Assembly (NCBI GenBank): GCA_965234325.1
Contig: OZ248407.1
Span: 682,001-746,000 of the forward strand
Origin: Limnohabitans kasalickyi
Lineage (GTDB): Bacteria; Pseudomonadota; Gammaproteobacteria; Burkholderiales; Burkholderiaceae_C
DNA: 64,000 bases
Reading direction: 5' to 3'
Both the position numbers and the translations under genes were made by a program. A model generated the notes under the pieces. The model made no database searches. It was not told where the DNA came from and saw only the letters and a program-made list of their open reading frames with translations. Below, in pieces: positions 46,580-54,185 of the stretch; within the stretch, counting starts at the first letter, position 1; every line of letters begins with the position of its first letter.

Positions 46580-47020
46580 ATGAGTGCATTAAATAGTTTG
46601 AAATTGGTAGTTGCTAAGCGTCCTCAAAATGTTGCGCCAATTGTGCAACGCCGTAACAAGTTGAGTAATCAACTTTGGGAACAAATGGAATTGGCACGTG
46701 CGTTTAGCGAAGGTAAAACGTATGCGCCTACTCGTTTGCGTAACGTTAAAGACAAGCTAACAGGTGAACGTAAAACTGTTGAAGCTGTTAAGCGTGTGAA
46801 GCAATGGTGGTTTGTTTCTGAAAGCGGCAAGGTTTGTTTGCAAGTGCGTTACGGTACACGTGTACTTGAACTTGCTAAAGGCAAAAACAGCATTGAAATT
46901 GGCAACGCTAACGAGTTGTTTGCTGTACTTGAAACCGTTAAAAAGTGTGTTGAAAATGGTGAATTGGATACGCAAATTGAAGCGGCAAGTGCGGCAGTAC
47001 GCGAACGTTTCGCACATTAA
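46580..47020 (+). CDS. DUF6641-like protein (element A copy)
   Basis: A 146-residue basic protein. Key stretches are VAKRPQNVAPIVQRRNKLSNQ, LWEQMELA, TYAPTRLRNVKDKLTGERKT, VKRVKQWWFV and VRYGTRVLELAKGKNSIEI. The element B protein at 55773 has the same length and the same blocks. I recall such proteins as DUF6641, found on integrative elements next to rep-like genes; function is unknown. The ATG at 46580 with AAAGGAG upstream is certain. It is divergent from rep and followed 44 bases later by the repeat-rich gene. Confidence 0.8.
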   Translation: MSALNSLKLVVAKRPQNVAPIVQRRNKLSNQLWEQMELARAFSEGKTYAPTRLRNVKDKLTGERKTVEAVKRVKQWWFVSESGKVCLQVRYGTRVLELAKGKNSIEIGNANELFAVLETVKKCVENGELDTQIEAASAAVRERFAH

Positions 47021-47064
47021 ATCAGCGCCAGCACTCCTACATAAATACGTGTAGGAGTGCAACT

Positions 47065-47655
47065 ATGCGTATAAATGAATTTGCAAATGCAGAAGAACAA
47101 CTAGCTTTGTGGAAGCTAATTAGCGACAACGTGTGGACAGCCGTACGTACGCAAGCTGAAAATCAAGCACGTGCTAATGCTGAAAAAGCCGCACAAGCTA
47201 AAGTTAAAAAGCGTAGCAGTGGGAAAAGTAAAAGCATTAAAGCGCCATATGCGCCGCCGCCACCCCCATTGCCAAAACCTAAACACTTGCAACAGAAAAA
47301 ACCAACCCCCACACAAACAGCACAGCCTACAAGTGGGGGTATGAAGCAAATGCATGTGGGTACAGCCAACCCCCACACTAAAAGTGAAGTACCCACACAG
47401 CAAATGGGTGGGGGTATGAAGCAAACACAAGTGGGTACGGCTACCCCACAAGCTAATTTACCCAACCCCCACATGCCAAATGCAGTACCCACACAGCAAA
47501 AGAGTGGGGGTATTGCACAACAACAGCCGCACGTACCCAACCCACAAGCTAACCCTACACAGCTACAGCAACCCACACACAAGCAACTCACTCCGCAACA
47601 AATGCGTCTACAGCGCCAAAAGACGGCTTTTATGCGGAGAAATAGTGCTTTGTAA
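47065..47655 (+). CDS. Repeat-rich basic protein (196 aa)
   Basis: Unrecognised. The first 50 residues form a helical, Ala-rich segment (MRINEFANAEEQLALWKLIS) ending in a basic KVKKRSSGKSKSIK. From residue 60 it is low-complexity: a proline run PPPPPLPKPK, then three imperfect units of about 20 residues containing SGGMKQMHVGTANPH, VPTQQMGGGMKQTQVGT and VPTQQKSGGIAQQQPH. A basic tail RLQRQKTAFMRRNSAL closes it. The DNA shows matching repeats built of GTGGGGGTA and ACCCACACAG. It may be a nucleic-acid- or protein-binding linker. It is the last gene before attM. Confidence 0.65.
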   Translation: MRINEFANAEEQLALWKLISDNVWTAVRTQAENQARANAEKAAQAKVKKRSSGKSKSIKAPYAPPPPPLPKPKHLQQKKPTPTQTAQPTSGGMKQMHVGTANPHTKSEVPTQQMGGGMKQTQVGTATPQANLPNPHMPNAVPTQQKSGGIAQQQPHVPNPQANPTQLQQPTHKQLTPQQMRLQRQKTAFMRRNSAL

Positions 47656-47999
47656 AAAAGTGTGGGAGTGGGGAAGAGAGGCTATGCGTAAATGGTTACT
47701 ACCCCATTTGTATAGCGGCTATACAAGCTACAGAAATGGGTTACGTACCCACAAAAAATGCGCTACGGTTTTTTTATGTGGAGTACTTAAACTTTTGGGG
47801 TGGGGTTTTTTTACCTATACCCCCACACTTGCAAACAAGCTACAAAAATACCCCACACATGTGGAAGTGTTGTAGAATGAGGCTTCCAAACAAAACGTGT
47901 CACAGTTTTCTTTGTTATTTCTGTAACACGGTACGTGCTACGTTACACAAAAAACCTTTGCAACCCGCATAAACATTGGGTATTTGAGCGCCACGTGTG
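47656..47999. other. Non-coding right end of element A
   Basis: No credible gene in 344 bases. It holds the 19-bp palindrome at 47708-47726 and several CCCCACAC/GTGGGG tracts similar in style to the left end. Overlapping frames here have no ribosome site and no conserved look. Confidence 0.5.
47708..47726. repeat. Element palindrome, copy 2
   Basis: TTGTATAGCGGCTATACAA, identical to the core of the palindrome at 36291-36309 near the other end of element A. It lies about 270 bases inside the right att site; copy 1 lies about 150 bases inside the left one. Confidence 0.75.
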
Positions 48000-48044
48000 T
48001 TGAAAATCCGCGTGTCACTGGTTCGATTCCAGTCCAGGCCACCA
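48000..48044 (+). other. attM: 45-bp direct repeat, copy 2 (junction of A and B)
   Basis: Starts TTGAAAATCCGCGTGTCACT and ends in GGCCACCA. Unlike copies 1 and 3, its T stem pairs perfectly (ACTGG with CCAGT), so it carries element-derived sequence. It lacks the 5' half of the tRNA and is not a tRNA gene. Confidence 0.9.
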
Positions 48045-48049
48045 ATTAG

Positions 48050-48083
48050 AACCGTCGTTTTACTCTGTAGAACGGCGGTTTTT
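48050..48083 (+). terminator. Terminator after attM
   Basis: AACCGTCGTT (48050-48059) pairs with AACGGCGGTT (48071-48080), one G-T pair, then TTTCTC. It is five bases after the att repeat, as a tRNA terminator would be. It indicates that element B carries its own terminator to follow the restored tRNA. Confidence 0.8.
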
Positions 48084-48157
48084 CTCATTCTGGCTAGCGA
48101 TTTCAAACGGCAATTGCGTTCACGCCACTCTGCTGCCACGCTACGGGACTTGTTTGA

Positions 48158-49405
48158 ATGAATGAGTCCACACCCCTTCAAATTCCTGGCGCTGGCCTGC
48201 GCAGGCTGTTCTCTAGCCTTGCCAGCACACAGCCACAAACCCTTTATTTGCGCGATGGTGATTTGGTGCTGTACAAGCGAAGCCGCAGCCTGCTGTACCA
48301 ATGCCGCTATCGACTCGCAGATGGAACCTGGCATCGCCGAACAACTGGCAAAGCCAGTCTTGAACACGCCATTGCGGCGGCGTGTGACCTGTATGACGAA
48401 GCCAGATACCGACAACGCTTAGGCCTTGCACACCAAGCACACTCGTTTGCACAGATTGCGGCTATTTGCCTGGATGAACTCAGGCACCTGATTGATCTAA
48501 AAAAGACCAAGTCCAGTTTGAATGACTACGCCAGCATCATCGAGCGGTATTTCATCCCTTACTTTGGCGAGCGCCAACTTGAGACATTGACGCACAGTGA
48601 TGTTCGTGGGTTTGAGCAGTGGCGTGACAGAAGGCTGGCGCGGGCACCCAAGACAAGCACCTTGAACAATTTTGCAAGTGCTTGGAGTCGCGTGATTGGT
48701 ACGGCGGTAGATCGTGGCTTTATCAGTGAGCGTGTGCCCGTACCCAGACTCACAAGCAAGGGCGAGAAAAGCAAGACACGCCCCGCATTCAGTGAACAAG
48801 AAATCACACAACTGATGGTATTTATGGAGCCGTGGAGTCAGCAGGGCAGGATGAGTGTGGAGCGCGAGATTCGCCCTTTGCTCCGTGACTACGTGGAAAT
48901 GCTTTTGCTGACTGGGATGCGGCACGGCACTGAAGCAATGGGCATTCGCTGGCGCGACATCGAATGGCACACCGACAAGGGCATCAGGTACTTGCGCATA
49001 TGGGTTGATGGCAAAACCGGTGGGCGCTGGCTCATTGCCAAACACAGGGCCGTAGATGTCTTGCAACGACTGCACGCACGGCAAAAGGATGTATGCGATG
49101 TGCCGTTTGAAACGACACTGTCAACGCGGGTGCCAAAACTGTTGTTCAGATTCAGCGATGGGCACCAACCCCACAGTCTTGTGGGCACGTTCAGGCGGTT
49201 GATGCGCGATAGTGGGCTGGCGCTGGATGCCAACGGGGACAACCGGACTTTGTATTCATTGCGGCACACCTACGCCACGATGGAGATGCTTCGTGGTGAG
49301 GTCGATATACACACCCTGTCAAAGCAGATGGGCAATTCGGCCGCAATGATTGAGCGGCACTACAGCAAGTTGACGGCGACGATGGCGGCAGATCGGCTGG
49401 CTTGA
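48158..49405 (+). CDS. Tyrosine-type site-specific integrase (element B)
   Basis: A 415-residue homologue of the element A integrase. The core-binding domain spans about residues 100-190. Catalytic landmarks are LLTGMRHGTEAMGIRWRDI near 245, DGKTGGRW near 285, TLYSLRHTYATMEMLRG near 362 and the nucleophile in AAMIERHYSKL near 400. As in element A, box II reads YSLR instead of HxxR, and the GHS block is GNS. The shared subfamily explains the shared tRNA-Phe target. Codon use is more host-like than in element A. The ATG at 48158 is 114 bases from attM. Confidence 0.92.
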   Translation: MNESTPLQIPGAGLRRLFSSLASTQPQTLYLRDGDLVLYKRSRSLLYQCRYRLADGTWHRRTTGKASLEHAIAAACDLYDEARYRQRLGLAHQAHSFAQIAAICLDELRHLIDLKKTKSSLNDYASIIERYFIPYFGERQLETLTHSDVRGFEQWRDRRLARAPKTSTLNNFASAWSRVIGTAVDRGFISERVPVPRLTSKGEKSKTRPAFSEQEITQLMVFMEPWSQQGRMSVEREIRPLLRDYVEMLLLTGMRHGTEAMGIRWRDIEWHTDKGIRYLRIWVDGKTGGRWLIAKHRAVDVLQRLHARQKDVCDVPFETTLSTRVPKLLFRFSDGHQPHSLVGTFRRLMRDSGLALDANGDNRTLYSLRHTYATMEMLRGEVDIHTLSKQMGNSAAMIERHYSKLTATMAADRLA

Positions 49406-49478
49406 ATGTAATCAGCATAAAAAATCTAATTCATTTAGACTTGTGCGTCATCAAGCCTCATTTAAGTGACGTGAAAAA

Positions 49479-50354
49479 ATGAAAAAAAATCAATCTTACA
49501 TAGGGATGCTTGCAGCTGTTGGAGTTGCTTTGTCTTTAAGTACAAATAGCATCTCAGCTTTAGCGCAAAGCATTCCTGTTCACGCGCAAGGTTTAAAAGA
49601 GGAGTTAATTACTGTTGACTTGTCAGGCACCAAAAAACAGGCTGGTATTTTTTCGACCAAAATTGGATCAGATAAGCCAATTAAACTTGCCGTCCTGCTT
49701 CCCGGATATCCATCTGTAGTAAGGCCTGTTATGGAAAACGGCGTAATGACGGCATCTAAATTGACAGGTAATTTTTTAATTCGTGCAAGAAGGTTTTTGG
49801 CGGATGATTCTGTTGCGACATTGATTGTTGATTGTCAAAGCGAAAGCGGTGATTACTGCTCCTCTGGTTATCAAGCCTCTAAGGAAAGACAAGAAGACGT
49901 TGATAAACTAATTGCAGAAGTCAAAAAACGTACGCCATCAATTGGTGATGTTTGGCTTGTAGGTACTAGTATGGGGACGATTTCATCATCGTTTATGCCC
50001 TTGCACAATCCAACTGCTTACTCGGGTGCAATTCACACCGCGGCAATCACAGAGCCTTACGCAAGAAATTCATACAAAGAGCTTGGAGGTTTTGACTATA
50101 AAAAACCGTCGCCAATTCATTTCTTTATTCATCACGTTAATGACCCCTGCAGCTTGACGCCATATGCAAGCGCAAAGGCTATTGCAGAGAAATTTAACGT
50201 TCCATTAGTCACTATTTCCGGCGGTGGTGGCTTTCAGGGTGGTGTCTGCGAAGCGCTTACCCAGCACGGGTTTAGAGGTAAGGAAAAGGAAGTGATGACG
50301 GAAATTGCAGCAATCATTAAAACTGGCAAGGCAAGCCAGTTGGAAATAAATTAA
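49479..50354 (+). CDS. Secreted alpha/beta-hydrolase-like protein
   Basis: A 291-residue protein with a signal peptide (MKKNQSYIGMLAAVGVALSL...ISALAQS, cleavage near residue 31). The fold markers are LAVLLPGYPS near 70 (oxyanion strand), the nucleophile elbow VGTSMGTIS near 165 with Ser167, an acid candidate in HHVNDPCS near 220 and the His in LTQHGFRG near 265. This reads as an esterase- or dienelactone-hydrolase-like enzyme exported to the periplasm. It is cargo: it lies 73 bases after the integrase, and no related gene is near. Substrate unknown. Confidence 0.75.
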   Translation: MKKNQSYIGMLAAVGVALSLSTNSISALAQSIPVHAQGLKEELITVDLSGTKKQAGIFSTKIGSDKPIKLAVLLPGYPSVVRPVMENGVMTASKLTGNFLIRARRFLADDSVATLIVDCQSESGDYCSSGYQASKERQEDVDKLIAEVKKRTPSIGDVWLVGTSMGTISSSFMPLHNPTAYSGAIHTAAITEPYARNSYKELGGFDYKKPSPIHFFIHHVNDPCSLTPYASAKAIAEKFNVPLVTISGGGGFQGGVCEALTQHGFRGKEKEVMTEIAAIIKTGKASQLEIN

Positions 50355-50670
50355 TTTACCGCTGGGTGATTTTGTACACCACAACAGCGTTGAAAACGCC
50401 CTACAGCCGCGTCGTAAAAACCTGTTTAACCGTATCGCAAATGGAATTTGAAACAACAGCTTTTAGAGCATATTGGTATTTTTAAATCTCATAGGCTAAG
50501 TCGCCAGCAAATTTTTGGCGCGAGTCCTATGCGCCCTAATGCCAAGATCAATGATGGCATCTGTGATTAAGGGACAACTGCAGAAACAAAAAAAGCCCGC
50601 ACGTGGCGGGCTTGAGGTGCACAGTGCAAGGTGGCACTGCAATATGTTGGCGTGTTCCATTTAGAACAAC
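50355..50670. other. Gap with terminator and att-like 14-mer
   Basis: This 316-base gap has no gene. At 50383-50396 it has AACAGCGTTGAAAA, identical to 56381-56394 at the edge of the right att site, but the match stops there. The terminator of the next (minus-strand) gene lies at 50586-50613. This gap may be the edge of an older insertion. Confidence 0.4.
50586..50613 (-). terminator. Terminator of the 50671-51690 gene
   Basis: Read on the minus strand, AAGCCCGC pairs with GCGGGCTT followed by a run of at least six T, 58 bases downstream of the stop at 50671. A textbook rho-independent terminator. Confidence 0.85.
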
Positions 50671-51690
50671 TTATGCAGCCACTTTGCGGTTGATGTTGTT
50701 GGCTGCTGTGCCATAGTCCCACTTGCTAGGGTTCAGTGCGGTGCCGGGGGCCTCTTGCTTGAGCTTTTCGAAGCGCTGGCTGCGTCGCTTTTCGAAATAC
50801 TCAGTTGCCTCCTTTTTGATCACCAGCTTGACGGGCAAACGAGATGCAACCTCGTCGAACGCTTTTTGCAGCAGACGGAAATCGGCGTCATCCACTTGTT
50901 TGGTGAAGAACACCGTGGCAATACTGAAAGCCATCTCCTTCTTCGATTGCTTGAAAGGGGAGACGGTGTTGTTCACTACTCGCGTCTTCTTGACCAATTC
51001 GTCAACTTCTCCACCCGTCAAGTTGCACAACAGATAGCCTGACTTGATGCAGTTTTCGAAATCGTCGGCTGGCATTTGCGTCAACGAATAGATGCTGGTC
51101 CAGGCCGCAGGCAATTGGTCCGCATATTCGATCATCCGAGGATAGACCTTACCGATCGCGAGAAATTTGCGAACCGTGCTGCTGTCGTGTTTGTAGCCGA
51201 TGCTCTTGCAGAACTCGTCAAAGTCGTGCTCGGCCAAGGTCTTGAAAGCTTCATACACAACACGGCACATATCCAAAGCGGCCAAAGCCGTGCGACGTTG
51301 GTGAGCCTTGAACAAAAAGACATACTCGCTGCGGCCTCGTGGTTCAATAGCCGAGTCGTCAACTTCCCAGCTGTTCTCCACTTTGACCGGTGAAACATAC
51401 AGTTGGCTGCTGTTAACTTGAGTACGGGCCAGACGCGCTGCTTCCGCTTTTGTTTCAGCAACATCCTGAGCTATGGTGTCGACGACACACTTTTCCTTGA
51501 TGTCCTTTGCAGCTTCCAATTTGTCTTCTTGATCCATTTCTGTAGAAGTCTCCGTAAACACACGACTAGCTTCGAGGATTCGAGCATCCAGATTCCTCGA
51601 GATTGAGCCGACATTGACGGTCACGGTCGGCTTAACTGCGCCGGCAGTAGGGTTGATGGAGGCGGTAGTTTGAGTGATGGTATTTTGCAT
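50671..51690 (-). CDS. Unknown protein with ParB/HTH-like segment (339 aa)
   Basis: Unrecognised. A low-complexity Thr-rich N-terminus (about residues 1-30), an Ala/Glu-rich helical part (50-95), then a helical region with STVRKFLAIGKVYPRMIEYA and LPAAWTSIYSLTQMPADDF (about 165-210). That region is spaced like the HTH and following helix of ParB-like or DUF3102-like DNA-binding proteins. The C-terminus is basic. AAGGAATCAAAATG gives a good ribosome site and decides the start. It is divergent from the 51943 gene across a 252-base AT-rich gap. It could be a replication or partition factor of element B; this is inference. Confidence 0.6.
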   Translation of the reverse strand: MQNTITQTTASINPTAGAVKPTVTVNVGSISRNLDARILEASRVFTETSTEMDQEDKLEAAKDIKEKCVVDTIAQDVAETKAEAARLARTQVNSSQLYVSPVKVENSWEVDDSAIEPRGRSEYVFLFKAHQRRTALAALDMCRVVYEAFKTLAEHDFDEFCKSIGYKHDSSTVRKFLAIGKVYPRMIEYADQLPAAWTSIYSLTQMPADDFENCIKSGYLLCNLTGGEVDELVKKTRVVNNTVSPFKQSKKEMAFSIATVFFTKQVDDADFRLLQKAFDEVASRLPVKLVIKKEATEYFEKRRSQRFEKLKQEAPGTALNPSKWDYGTAANNINRKVAA

Positions 51691-51933
51691 TTTGATTCCT
51701 TATAAGTGAATGCAATTGAACTAAAAGAACTTTGCGCTTTCGGCGCTAAGGCCTACTTAAAAGCGTTATTGCGTTTAAGTGCTTTCATTGTATAAAATTA
51801 TGATTTATTTGACAAAATATCAAAACAGTACAAATATTCGTGCTAGTAGTTATCGATTTATATGATCTTGTATGAGTTTTGTGTGATGTACAAATAAAGA
51901 AAAATGCAAAAATAAATATTGATTCGTGTATAT

Positions 51934-51951
51934 TTGTTCCAAATGGAACAA
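51934..51951. promoter_or_regulatory. Palindrome TTGTTCC-AAAT-GGAACAA over the 51943 start codon
   Basis: A perfect 7-base inverted repeat with a 4-base centre. The ATG of the downstream gene lies within it (51943-51945). A protein bound here would block translation start and transcription; autoregulation by the gene itself is possible. Confidence 0.5.
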
Positions 51952-52737
51952 GACGACGACCTTTTGCAGCACAAAGAGCTGGGTATCCGCCACAACCGGC
52001 CACGCCTCGGCGGTTCTGGCAACTCGGAATTGCAGCAAGAACTGACCAAAGCGAAAAACAGCTGGTACAACTTGTGGTTTCGCACACTTCAAAACAGTGG
52101 CCGCTATATGGACTGCTGTGAAGCGGAAGGGGTGCACTCGCTTCGGCACCTGTACGAAGACTTTGGGGATGTCAGGACTTCATTCCCGACTTGGTGGATG
52201 ACTACGGGGCGCAAACTGTTTGCAGAGCGCCGGCCAGTACCCAAGGTCGAGATGCATTGCAAGTTAAATGAGCTGTCTCATATCCAGAATATGAAAGACA
52301 GGGTCGTGCTGGAGGTGCCGTTGACATTGCGGCGTAGCACTGTGATCCGGCAGATCAACAAACTCTTGGATGAGGCCTATGAAGAGCGTGAGCCGGTAGT
52401 GCCTCGTAAGGTCAGCACGGCCATTCGCAAGTTGAACTCGTCCAAGATGCAAATGGACACGGTGCGCCGGATGTTGGCGGTCTATGAATGCAGAGTGAAA
52501 TTTCCAAACTTTTCGCTGTATCGCATTGCGCTCAAAACGGAATTGGACATTGAGTTCCAACTGCGAAGTAAAACTGGCAAGCCTATGACCGATGAACAAA
52601 AACGGGTTCGCTATGGCATAGAGGTCAGTCGCTTGCTGCGTCAGTCACGGTTATTGATAGAGAATGCAGAAGCTGGCATCTTTCCCTGTATCAAACCACC
52701 TGGACAGGAAGAGGTCGACACGGATGCGATTGATTGA
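51943..52737 (+). CDS. Unknown protein (264 aa)
   Basis: Unrecognised. The product from ATG 51943 is 264 residues, mostly charged, with RHNRPRLGGSGNSELQQELT at the N-terminus and ESEG-type acidic ending EEVDTDAID. Trp/Tyr-rich motifs KNSWYNLWFRTLQNSGRYMD lie near residue 40, followed by a helical body with many Arg (LTLRRSTVIRQINKLLDEAY) near 130. There is no membrane segment or signal peptide. The start overlaps an 18-bp palindrome, hinting at a self-regulated DNA-binding protein. The end is followed by TTGATTGA repeats. Confidence 0.6.
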   Translation: MEQDDDLLQHKELGIRHNRPRLGGSGNSELQQELTKAKNSWYNLWFRTLQNSGRYMDCCEAEGVHSLRHLYEDFGDVRTSFPTWWMTTGRKLFAERRPVPKVEMHCKLNELSHIQNMKDRVVLEVPLTLRRSTVIRQINKLLDEAYEEREPVVPRKVSTAIRKLNSSKMQMDTVRRMLAVYECRVKFPNFSLYRIALKTELDIEFQLRSKTGKPMTDEQKRVRYGIEVSRLLRQSRLLIENAEAGIFPCIKPPGQEEVDTDAID

Positions 52738-52773
52738 TTGATTGATTGCCGCCGCAGCGGTCAGGCTTGACGC

Positions 52774-53379
52774 TTAAACCAGTTCCACGGCATTTCGTTT
52801 CATATCGTCGTTTACGTCTATGTAGCATTGGGTCACTGCAATGCTGCGGTGGCCTGCGAGACTAGCCAACACGCGCACGCCAATGCCTTTGCTGGCAAGC
52901 GTTGTGATGAATGTTCTGCGGCCACTGTGGCTGCTGGCACCGTCAACACCTGCCTTCCTGTACAGCCAGAAAAAGTGCTGCGTCATTACATTGGCGGAGA
53001 AGGGCTTGCCGCCAGCTGTAAGAAAGAACGACTGTTTGCGGTCCTTCACGGCCCGAATGTCGCAGTAGACCTGCAACTCATCGCGCAACTTTTGCGACAG
53101 AAACACGGTGCGAGCGTGCTTGCCCTTTGTCTGTTCTGCTGCAAGTTTGATTTCGGCTTTGACCTTACCACCGGCATCAACCACATCGGCCACGCGCAAG
53201 CTGGCAATTTCTCCCACGCGCATTCCAGACCAAAAACTAAATAATAAAATCATCCGATTGCGCATAGCAAAAGAGTGGTCTGCAGTGTAGTCCAGCACTT
53301 GCTGTAATTCATTAGCAGTTAATGTTTTCGCTTGGGTCATTTGTGCAGTTCTTTCAAGTAAATAAAAATTGATGCACAA
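52774..53379 (-). CDS. Short FimB-like tyrosine recombinase (element B)
   Basis: Up to 201 residues, consisting of a catalytic domain only; homologous to the 44036 gene of element A. Arg I lies in SGMRVGEIASLRV, Lys in TKGKHARTV, box II in SSHSGRRTFITTLA, His in LAGHRS, and Tyr in VTQCYIDVN. The first ATG at 53379 gives MCINFYLLERTAQMTQAKTL; an internal ATG at 53340 (MTQAKTLTANELQQ) matches the element A start better. The conserved place and orientation in both elements suggest a backbone role, such as dimer resolution, inversion or control of excision. Confidence 0.88.
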   Translation of the reverse strand: MCINFYLLERTAQMTQAKTLTANELQQVLDYTADHSFAMRNRMILLFSFWSGMRVGEIASLRVADVVDAGGKVKAEIKLAAEQTKGKHARTVFLSQKLRDELQVYCDIRAVKDRKQSFFLTAGGKPFSANVMTQHFFWLYRKAGVDGASSHSGRRTFITTLASKGIGVRVLASLAGHRSIAVTQCYIDVNDDMKRNAVELV

Positions 53380-53450
53380 TTTTGTTTTCTTTTGTGAGAA
53401 AGAGCAACCGAAATAGGAGGCGCAATTTCTTCAATGAAATCAATGGCGAT

Positions 53451-53472
53451 AAAGAATATAGTTATATTCTTT
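53451..53472. promoter_or_regulatory. Palindrome AAAGAATATA-GT-TATATTCTTT
   Basis: A perfect 10+2+10 inverted repeat, 72 bases upstream of the minus-strand recombinase gene. It is AT-rich and without a T-run, so operator-like rather than a terminator. A regulator gene is not identified. Confidence 0.5.
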
Positions 53473-53689
53473 GGCGTGTCGCATTAGGCGGCAGCTTTAA
53501 ATGCCCTATACGCCCCTTTTCTCAAGACCTGCTACTTTGACGTTCGATGCCACTAAAAAATGTACATATGAAGCTAATAAACTGACTGCGGCATAAATAG
53601 TTTATACAAACAAGATTTAAGGTTGCACGCCGATTGAATTGTGCTGCTAAATCCGTTCTGATGTGTGACGGTAAAGAAAGCGTAGCTTG

Positions 53690-54025
53690 TTGCGCTGGGG
53701 TATTGCACTAACCTGCTGATGGCAGGATGCATTAAACGACTTTAGAAATGAAATAACGTTTGCAATAACTTGGTTTCGTAGGAATGAGCTGAAAAAAGCT
53801 CAATAGTTAAAGTGAGTGGGAAAACCACGCTGCAATGCACCTTGCATTGTAAGTAACCCACAAAGCAAAGAGACTGCTGCTACATAGGCACTCTTTGTTT
53901 GCGTTATGGACGCACGTAAAAGGCAATAGCAAAACCGACCTTTCTTGTAATAAAGTTGTGTATATGTAGGTCAAGAATACCTCAGTGAATATTCGATCCA
54001 CGCGCCGTAGCAGGCGTGGAATCTG
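53690..54025. ncRNA. Candidate structured RNA
   Basis: Seven local helices follow one another: CCTGC/GCAGG (53712-53726), GAGCT/AGCTC (53786-53801), GTGG/CCAC (53816-53828) or alternatively GTGGG/CCCAC (53816-53861), CAATGCA/TGCATTG (53833-53849), CAAAGAG/CTCTTTG (53866-53897), GCGT/ACGC (53901-53913), GACCT/AGGTC (53937-53972), and CCACGC/GCGTGG extended by GAT/ATC (53995-54023). Such density in a gene-free stretch suggests a folded RNA. I cannot match it to a known class; there is no reverse transcriptase, so a retron is not supported. Strand is not determined. Confidence 0.4.
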
Positions 54026-54185
54026 CGCTTCCTAGTGAATCAGCTCTACATTAAATAAATTAAAAAATGTAATTAAGGTCTTTCTAGATTTAAATCAGAT
54101 TAAAAATTGCAATAAGTTTTTCGATAGAAAAACGTAATTGCGCTTGCACTAGCAAGCAGAAGTATAAAAATACAAAGGGGATACT

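Larger units (their letters stand above)
36099..48044. mobile_element. Element A: integrated element in tRNA-Phe
   Basis: About 11.9 kb between the 45-bp repeat in tRNA-Phe and its copy at 48000-48044. It is AT-richer than the chromosome around it, with a distinct codon habit. It holds a tRNA-proximal tyrosine integrase, a membrane/HEPN/TGT-like cargo operon, a short FimB-like recombinase, a HUH Rep, a DUF6641-like gene and a repeat-rich gene. No capsid, portal, terminase, relaxase or coupling-protein genes are seen, so it is neither a complete prophage nor a self-transmissible conjugative element; a satellite or mobilisable replicative element is the best description. Confidence 0.88.
53380..54185. 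other. 806-bp non-coding stretch of element B
   Basis: The largest gene-free stretch in the window. At its left is a palindrome AAAGAATATA-GT-TATATTCTTT (53451-53472), close to the promoter side of the recombinase gene. The middle (about 53690-54025) is a chain of hairpins listed as a candidate ncRNA. The right part (54040-54180) is AT-rich and leads to the next gene with CAAAGGGG before its ATG. Small frames inside have no ribosome site. Confidence 0.6.

Noticed and set aside
47480..47875. 131-codon frame overlapping the repeat-rich gene
   Set aside because: Lies out of frame with the better-supported 47065 gene, has no ribosome site and reads through the element's palindrome.
48000..48044. 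Possible second tRNA-Phe gene
   Set aside because: Only the 3' half is present; the acceptor 5' strand, D arm and half the anticodon stem are missing. It is an att repeat.
53807..54001. 64-codon minus-strand frame in the non-coding stretch
   Set aside because: No ribosome site; it runs through the hairpin chain and has no coding-like composition.
53690..54025. Retron msr-msd
   Set aside because: No reverse transcriptase gene is near and no a1/a2 flanking repeat pair is seen.
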